Shown here piece after piece: positions 59,012-64,000 of a DNA stretch of 64,000 bases. The notes beneath the pieces were generated by a model. It was not told where the DNA came from, made no database searches, and saw only the letters and a list, made by a program, of their open reading frames with translations. The stretch is from NCBI RefSeq assembly GCF_040183065.1, contig NC_091124.1, positions 61,574,501 through 61,638,500 of the forward strand, read 5' to 3'. Position 1 is the stretch's first letter; every line of letters begins with the position of its first letter. Source of the stretch: Periplaneta americana (lineage: Eukaryota > Arthropoda > Insecta > Blattodea > Blattidae). Made by a program: the position numbers and the translations under genes.

Positions 59012-59927
59012 CATATACTATCACAAGAATCTGTGCGGAATGTTGAGATATGCGATCAGAGAACCGCCCACTGAAGCGGACATTTAAAGGATGCGCACGG
59101 AGATTTAAATATGGCCGCTGAGTCTTTAAAAATGGCGGTATATTAAAAAATGTAGTAGAAATGAATCGGCCATTAACCAAAGATAATATTTATGGCAAAA
59201 AACAAATTTCGATTTTTTTTTTTTCAGATTTTGACCAAATTTTCACTAGAGTTGTCCCTTAAAAGCAGTAGATAAACTCACTTGCACTTTATACTGTAAG
59301 TACTAAAACTAGAGAACTGAGTGAAATTAATGACACAACAGTACTGCAAGCACTGTTTCGGTTTACTGCATTAGGAGAAAATAAGAGGAGATGTGGGACA
59401 TATGCAGTTTGGCTTGAAAAGTGACATTCCTGTCTCATTCAGAAAGGTAGGATTATTCTAGCCGAGAACCATATTTTCTAATTGCTCGGAAAATCCAATT
59501 TGCGTATAGGTCTACTAAATGTAAAGAGGTCAAGCAATAACCTGAAAAGCTATTTATTTTAATCTTTCAACAACTTTCCAGTTTGTTCCTTTACTTTAGC
59601 TTCTTTTCAAAAATCGGCTACTTTATTGCGGCTCATGCCAGACTTGACACTGGTTTTCCCTGGAAGGATTAGGAAGAGGGTGGGTAAAGTTGCAAATTGC
59701 ATGGGAACGACTTGTTAAGACGTGTGCAGAACAATTATAGTTGGAGACAAATCATGTCGTTCTCGTCCCACTCCACCGCTTGAAAGCAACGCTACTTTGA
59801 GTTATTTTTGCAATCAAGGTAGTTGTATGAGAAAGGTTGCCTTTTGTTCACTCATATTTACAGTATGTGGTATGGGGTGAGTGCCTGTATTACTTCCTCT
59901 AACTAAGAATGTTATGTTTCGTCCCGA
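59012..59927. other. Kolobok-like right end, then hAT-3 interior; no gene
   Basis: 59012-59258 is the right end of the Kolobok-like unit. 59263-59927 belongs to hAT-3. Only short frames. Confidence 0.6.
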
Positions 59928-60104
59928 AATATAACCAACGAGCACAGAATACATAGAGTAGACATGAACAGCTTTGATGTGAAGCCGCTTTTGTGGACAG
60001 TCGCCATCTTGATGCTACCAAAACATTGGGCTCCCGGTTAGCACATGGGCAGTTGATTGTGATGTAGCATCGTTGTTTTAATTAATAAATGAACTAATTT
60101 CAAT

Positions 60105-60175
60105 ATGCCTACATGTGCTGCGTATGGTTGCACAAACAGGCTTTCAAAAAAAATTCCTGGAATAACTTTTAACAG
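60105..60175 (+). CDS. THAP zinc-finger exon 1 of E3
   Basis: ATG at 60105 encodes MPTCAAYGCTNRLSKK then IPGITFNR, ending at AACAG/GTAAAT. C-x4-C-x-N and the I-x-F-x-R end are a textbook first THAP exon, the usual break point being just after F-x-R-F/R. Undamaged. No downstream exon with the W and C-x2-H part was found in E3, so a spliced product would be a truncated finger unless joined to outside sequence. Confidence 0.75.
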
Positions 60176-60291
60176 GTAAATATGCATGTGTGAAATGTAC
60201 TTATTACCGGTATATAATGAATGATTTAGCCTAGGTTAGTCGGTTAGATTCGTATTGTTCACCTATTAGTTTGATTAAGAGAAAGGTGTTT

Positions 60292-61395
60292 AGTGTATTG
60301 ATATTATTGTAATTAATTTTTATAATCACTAAATCAGACTTACGCTTTGTAGACTTACCATTTACGAACGAAGCTAAACTAACAACCCAAGTTGGAAGTT
60401 TGTGTCGCGTGCTATAGAAAATGGGTGCACCGAGGTTTCTCTTCAACCGAATGCACGTATTCGTTTGATCAAATTTCTTCTATTTCTTTTTCATCATGAA
60501 AAAGAAATAGTGTATTAATATTACTTACTTACTTACTTACAAATGGCTTTTAAGGAACCCGAAGGTTCATTGCCACCCTCACATAAGCCCCCAATCGGTC
60601 CCTATCCTGTGCAAGATTAATCCAGTCTCTATCATCATATCCCACCTCCCTCAAATCCATTTTAATATTATCCTCCCATCTACGTCTCGGCCTCCCTAAA
60701 GGTCTTTTTCCCTCCGGTCTCCCAACTAACACTCTATATGCATTTCTGGATTCGCCCATACGTGCTACATGCCCTGCCCATCTCAAACGTCTGGATTTAA
60801 TGTTCCTAATTATGTCAGGTGAAGAATACAATGCGTGCAGTTCTGTGTTGTGTAACTTTCCCCATTCTCCTGTACCTTCATCCCTCTTAGCCCCAAATAT
60901 TTTCCTAAGCGCCTTATTCTCAAACGCCCTTAACCTATGTTCCTCTCTCAGAGTCAGAGTCCAAGTTTCACAACCATACAGAGCAACAGGTAATATAACT
61001 GTTTTATAAATTCTAACTTTCAGATTTTTTGACAGCAGACTGGATGATAAGAGGTTTTCAACCGAATAATAACACGCATTTCCCATATTTATTCTGCGTT
61101 TAATTTCCTTCCGAGTGTCATTTATATTTGTTACTGTGTATTAATATTATTGTAATTAATTTTTATAATAACGAAATCAGACATGCTTTGCAGACTTAGC
61201 ATTTACGAGCGAAGCTAACCTAACAACCCATATTGGAAGTTTGTGTCGCGTGCTATAGAAAATGGGTGTACCGAGGTTTCTCTTCAACCGAATGCACGTA
61301 ATCGTTTGATGAAGAAAAAGGAATAGTGTATTAATATTATTGTAATTAATTTTTATAATCACGAAATCAGACTTATGCTTTGCAGACTGAGTAGC
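60292..61395. repeat. Tandem repeat of about 190-217 bp in E3, interrupted by a LINE
   Basis: AGTGTATT(A/G)ATATTATTGTAA starts units near 60292, 60509/61136 and 61325. Each contains GTTTGTGTCGCGTGCTATAG and ACCGAGGTTTCTCTTCAACC. The third unit is partial. The LINE at 60524 sits at a unit junction and duplicated part of it. Confidence 0.9.
60524..61135 (-). mobile_element. LINE 3' fragment in E3, 14-bp TSD
   Basis: GTGTATTAATATTA at 60510-60523 and 61136-61149. The minus strand has a 178-codon open frame for the LINE C-terminus ([17 protein letters not shown] ... [12 protein letters not shown]) with the GTAA tail. Same family as 3251-6119. Confidence 0.9.
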
Positions 61396-61474
61396 TTCAT
61401 TAACTCGGTCGTGATCTAACTTGACCCACTTACTAATAAAACTTCACTTTTGTTCGCCGTTATAATCTAATTAT

Positions 61475-61759
61475 ATACTATAAACGAAGAGCCTATCAAA
61501 TATTATATGGTTAAGAGCATTCCACTTTTTCTCTAAACAAAATCGGGACATCTATACGAAATACTGGCAAAAGGAAGAGAATGATAATTTGCGTTAAGAA
61601 GCAAGTTGCATTATTAAATTGAAGCAAATGGATCAACCTATAAAAGTAATTATAGGCTAGCATTTTTATTGGACTAGTAGCAAAATAAGGTCAAACTGTT
61701 ATCTTCCTTTTTTATCATTATTGTTTGTTTAACCTTCCAGAGTACCTATTAAATACCAT
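61475..61759 (-). repeat. Uninserted paralogue of the hAT-1/hAT-2 target
   Basis: Reverse complement joins the sequence of 42432-42681 directly to that of 62879-62907 and then continues past the point where hAT-2 begins. It therefore represents the locus before both insertions. Confidence 0.85.
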
Positions 61760-62374
61760 ACTGCAATTTGAAGAGCTGTCGATTTAAATAAGTATATATG
61801 TGATTTATCGATGACAGTTTTGCAATTTTTGCTAAAAAAATACGTGCCTAGCGATTCTGTATTACGAAACAAACATGAAAGTGTGAGCCCTCCAGGAAAT
61901 TAGGGACATATGGAATCCCTATTATCATAAGATCTTCTATAACGTAATAGCTATTTTGCAATGTTTTGGTAGCAACAAGATGGCGTCAGGTCCATCAAAC
62001 CGGCTTCACTCCTTCCAATGATATTAAGATGCTAGTGTCTACTCTATGTATTCTGTGCTCGTTGAATATAACCTTTCTTGGATAGGTAAAAATACTTTTT
62101 AAATCTGTGTATTTGAAATTGTGAACTTCCCCAGCAGAAGTTTTTTTTTTTCCTTTTAGAGAAGTAAAAATTAATAAAAACCCTAAATATGTAGATTGAT
62201 GTAATACCAAACCATAATATTGTAATGTGGGGATAAATATGTAAAAATATGTAGTATCAAATTTTAATATATTAATGGTAATTACAAGATTCGCAAAGAT
62301 TTGTTATTTATATACGGTTAGGTTGAAAGGAATATAATATGTAATTACATAAAAATCCGGTCCCTAGTTATAGC

Positions 62375-62870
62375 TGTTGTTATCTCCCTTTGACTGAGCA
62401 CTGGTTGATGGCTAATGACTCTTAAGTCTTAGGGAGGCCGTCTTAAGCCACAGTTCCGGTTCAACGAAAGTTTAGCTAACACATCTGCTATAAAATTAAC
62501 ATGCAGGTATACAGTATATATATTTTTTGAGGTAACGTAACAGTCAATAGATTGTAGATTCCACGTACCACGAATAACAAAAGCTGCCTGCCCAGTATAT
62601 AAAAAATATAATAAATTTCGAGAATCACTGAGTACTTAGCAAGCAAGAAAGATCGAGATAGTTCCAGTGACGAGTAGATCTAATATTAATGCTTCCATGT
62701 AGCAAGAAGAACGCAAACTACTTTCTCAGAAAGTATGTTTCGCTTGATGGAAGTAGTTTCCGTTTTCCTCGCTAGAGAATAGATGGAATTAGCAATTTTT
62801 GTCATCTTCATAACTTCCGCGGACGGAGCCCCAGAGAATCATTCGCGGGAGCACACTTTGGGAACCACTG
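62375..62870 (-). other. Terminal non-coding part of hAT-1
   Basis: Between the hAT-3 duplication and the hAT-1 end. Ends with the hAT TIR (minus strand CAGTGGTTCCCAAAG). No open frame. Confidence 0.6.
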
Positions 62871-62878
62871 ATATACAG

Positions 62879-62907
62879 TAATATTTGATAGGCTCTTCGT
62901 TTATAGT
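62879..62907. mobile_element. Right remnant of E3-prime
   Basis: TAATATTTGATAGGCTCTTC and onward is inverted at 61475-61502 in E3. It lies between the hAT-1 TSD and hAT-2. Confidence 0.8.
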
Positions 62908-64000
62908 CAGACATCGGATTTTTAGGCACTAAAAATTGCAGTTTTAGGCGCCTAAAATAAGCTCAAAATTTGTAAAATTAGGCTCTATTTTAATGAAAAT
63001 AGGCATTTTAGGTACATCAAGGTATCATACTTATTTCTTTCACTGAAATTTTTAGTTATACACTAAAATACGCACAAAAAAGTATGTTTAAACATTAAAA
63101 AATAATACTATATTATATTTATAAACAGAGCTGCACAAATTTAATATATTGAAACTAATGAAATAATGATTATTGATGTCAAGATTAAGTTATTGAAATT
63201 CAGTTCCATGCTCAGACTTTATTATAATTATCTGCACAGTACACCACCAGAATTTTTTCTAAATTCTCCACAGTTAACCTTTGCCTTTTGTCACTGAGAA
63301 TCATTTTGAAAGCAGAAAAACTTCTTTCAACCGAAACTGATGTGAGAGGCGCAAATTTTAAATTAGGTACAATAGAAACATCAATACTTACTGGAACATT
63401 TACACTTTCCCCCGATATCACTCTTGATACTTTTTCCAACAATGAAAATCCTACATTCTTATTTAATACGTTGTCCCACTTATTTTTAACTTTTTTCCCA
63501 GTTTCGCCCAAAGCAGAATGTATGTTCACTTGAGCTTCCTTTACTATTGCTATTTGGCTACAAAGAGATTGTTTTTCACGTTCTAATTGCTCAATGCTTG
63601 CAGGTATGAAAGAAAAGTTTGATGTTATGTAGGCAATATCGTTTTTCACTCGTGAGTCATTCAGACAATCTTTCACTGCTTTCACACACGCTGCACCATC
63701 AGTTTCAGGTAATTTATCAATAACTGTGACCACTTCTTTAAAATACTTAGAATAATACACCACTGACTGAATCCAGGTTCCCCATCGTGTAACAACCGGC
63801 TGAGGTGGGAGTGGGATATCTGGAAAGTTCTCTCTGAATATTGAAATCCTGGATGGGGCTTTACAAAAACATTTTTTTGTGTTAGAAATAAACTAATTGA
63901 CAAGAGGAAATTCATTCCGGATTGTTTCAGAAACCCTGTGAAGGCCATGTGCTAGACAGGTTACATGCGTGAGGTTAGGATAAAATGTTTTAAGAAGTGG
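62908..64000 (-). mobile_element. hAT-2, 3' part, continues beyond the window
   Basis: Homology with the uninserted paralogue stops at 62907 exactly where CAGACATCGG begins, so 62908 is the terminus. TTTTAGGC(G/A) words and the palindrome TTTAGGCGCCTAAA repeat in the terminal 120 bp. Confidence 0.75.
63212..64000 (-). pseudogene. hAT-2 transposase, C-terminal part
   Basis: Minus strand from the window edge: [20 protein letters not shown], a TAG at 63893-63895, then FCKAPSRISIFRENFPDIPL, VVTRWGTWIQSVVYYSKYF, and at the end FAPLTSVSVERSFSAFK with ILSDKRQRLTVENL, the hAT C-terminal dimerisation motif. Only the one premature stop is seen over about 260 codons. It is a different hAT lineage from hAT-1. 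The N-terminus lies outside. Confidence 0.85.

Larger units (their letters stand above)
50204..59258 (-). mobile_element. Kolobok-like DNA transposon, TTAA TSD, with nested insertions
   Basis: Termini GGGGAGACTCTAGTGAAAAT and the complement of GGGACAACTCTAGTGAAAAT are flanked by TTAA at 50200-50203 and 59259-59262. After removing the gypsy, E1 and E2 the unit is about 3.1 kb and carries one minus-strand transposase gene. TTAA duplication with G-rich ends points to Kolobok; piggyBac is less likely because its ends and transposase differ. Confidence 0.75.
59936..62067 (+). mobile_element. E3: P-like element with THAP exon, TSD AATATAAC
   Basis: Ends CAACGAGCACAGAATACATA in inverted orientation, with related sequence (GCCATCTTG(A/T)TGCTACCAAA) about 80 bp further in on both sides. 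AATATAAC at 59928-59935 and 62068-62075 is a perfect 8-bp duplication. Contains a THAP exon on the + strand, a tandem repeat and a LINE. Sequence at 61475-61759 is the inverted homologue of the DNA flanking hAT-1, so another copy of E3 was the original target there. Confidence 0.8.
49907..62366. mobile_element. hAT-3, non-autonomous, TSD GTTATAGC, inserted in hAT-1
   Basis: Ends TAGGGACTGGAATTTTATGT (49907) and the complement of TAGGGACCGGATTTTTATGT (62366), flanked by the perfect 8-bp GTTATAGC at 49899-49906 and 62367-62374. AAATATGTA-type words are repeated within 150 bp of both ends, like hAT subterminal binding sites. No transposase of its own recognised. Later hit by the Kolobok-like element and by E3. 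Confidence 0.8.

Overview
The window looks like a piece of a large, AT-rich, intron-rich insect genome. Everything recognisable is eukaryotic: spliced exons, non-LTR and LTR retroelements, a tRNA-derived SINE, many eukaryotic DNA transposons and dense microsatellites. The endonuclease-reverse transcriptase LINE, the SINE and the THAP/DDE elements suggest a hemimetabolous insect, with a cockroach-like genome as best guess. That guess is family-level recall and was not tested.

Host genes are sparse. One clear host exon is a SMYD-type SET-domain exon at 11006-11182 (+). A gene fragment at 16845-17130 (-) carries the 5' end of ER chaperone BiP/GRP78: leader-exon donor, short intron, signal peptide and first ATPase residues, with a 1-nt frameshift. 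A possible first exon with a membrane segment lies at 42086-42223 (-). No rRNA, functional tRNA or CRISPR was seen.

The rest is a stack of mobile DNA. 1-1900: decayed THAP/DDE_4 transposon. 3251-6119: 5'-truncated LINE with a 15-bp target-site duplication (TSD). 9087-10958: about 730-bp inverted duplication beside the SMYD exon. 12484-13827: second LINE type with a 13-bp TSD. 17445-19593: element with 37-bp terminal inverted repeats (TIRs), holding a TTAA-flanked piggyBac-like MITE. 22097-24347: truncated THAP element and two MITEs. 24937-28891: PIF/Harbinger-like element (TTA TSD) that appears to contain an inverted relative of itself, a MADF remnant, a MITE and a Tc1/mariner-like relic. 30427-31491: two LINE 3' ends head to head. 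32942-34797: P/THAP9-like transposase pseudogene. 35062-36370: nearly intact member of a widespread arthropod protein family. 39362-39610: SINE. 40730-41766: Harbinger-type MITE.

From 42432 to 64000 the window is a Russian-doll nest that can be unpacked base by base from TSDs. Remnants of a P-like element (E3-prime) were hit by hAT-1 (42690-62870, TSD ATATACAG). hAT-1 was hit by a P-superfamily element (43275-48392, TSD CTTTTAAA) and by hAT-3 (49907-62366, TSD GTTATAGC). hAT-3 contains a TTAA-flanked Kolobok-like element (50204-59258) and P-like E3 (59936-62067). The Kolobok-like element contains a gypsy LTR element (53039-59007, TSD TCAT), whose right LTR contains E1 (55160-57042) and E2 (57057-59001). 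E3 contains a LINE (60524-61135). A second hAT (hAT-2) runs from 62908 past the window end. A copy of the hAT-1/hAT-2 target region without either insertion is present at 61475-61759, which independently confirms both ends. Several P-like elements still carry a short THAP zinc-finger exon near one terminus.
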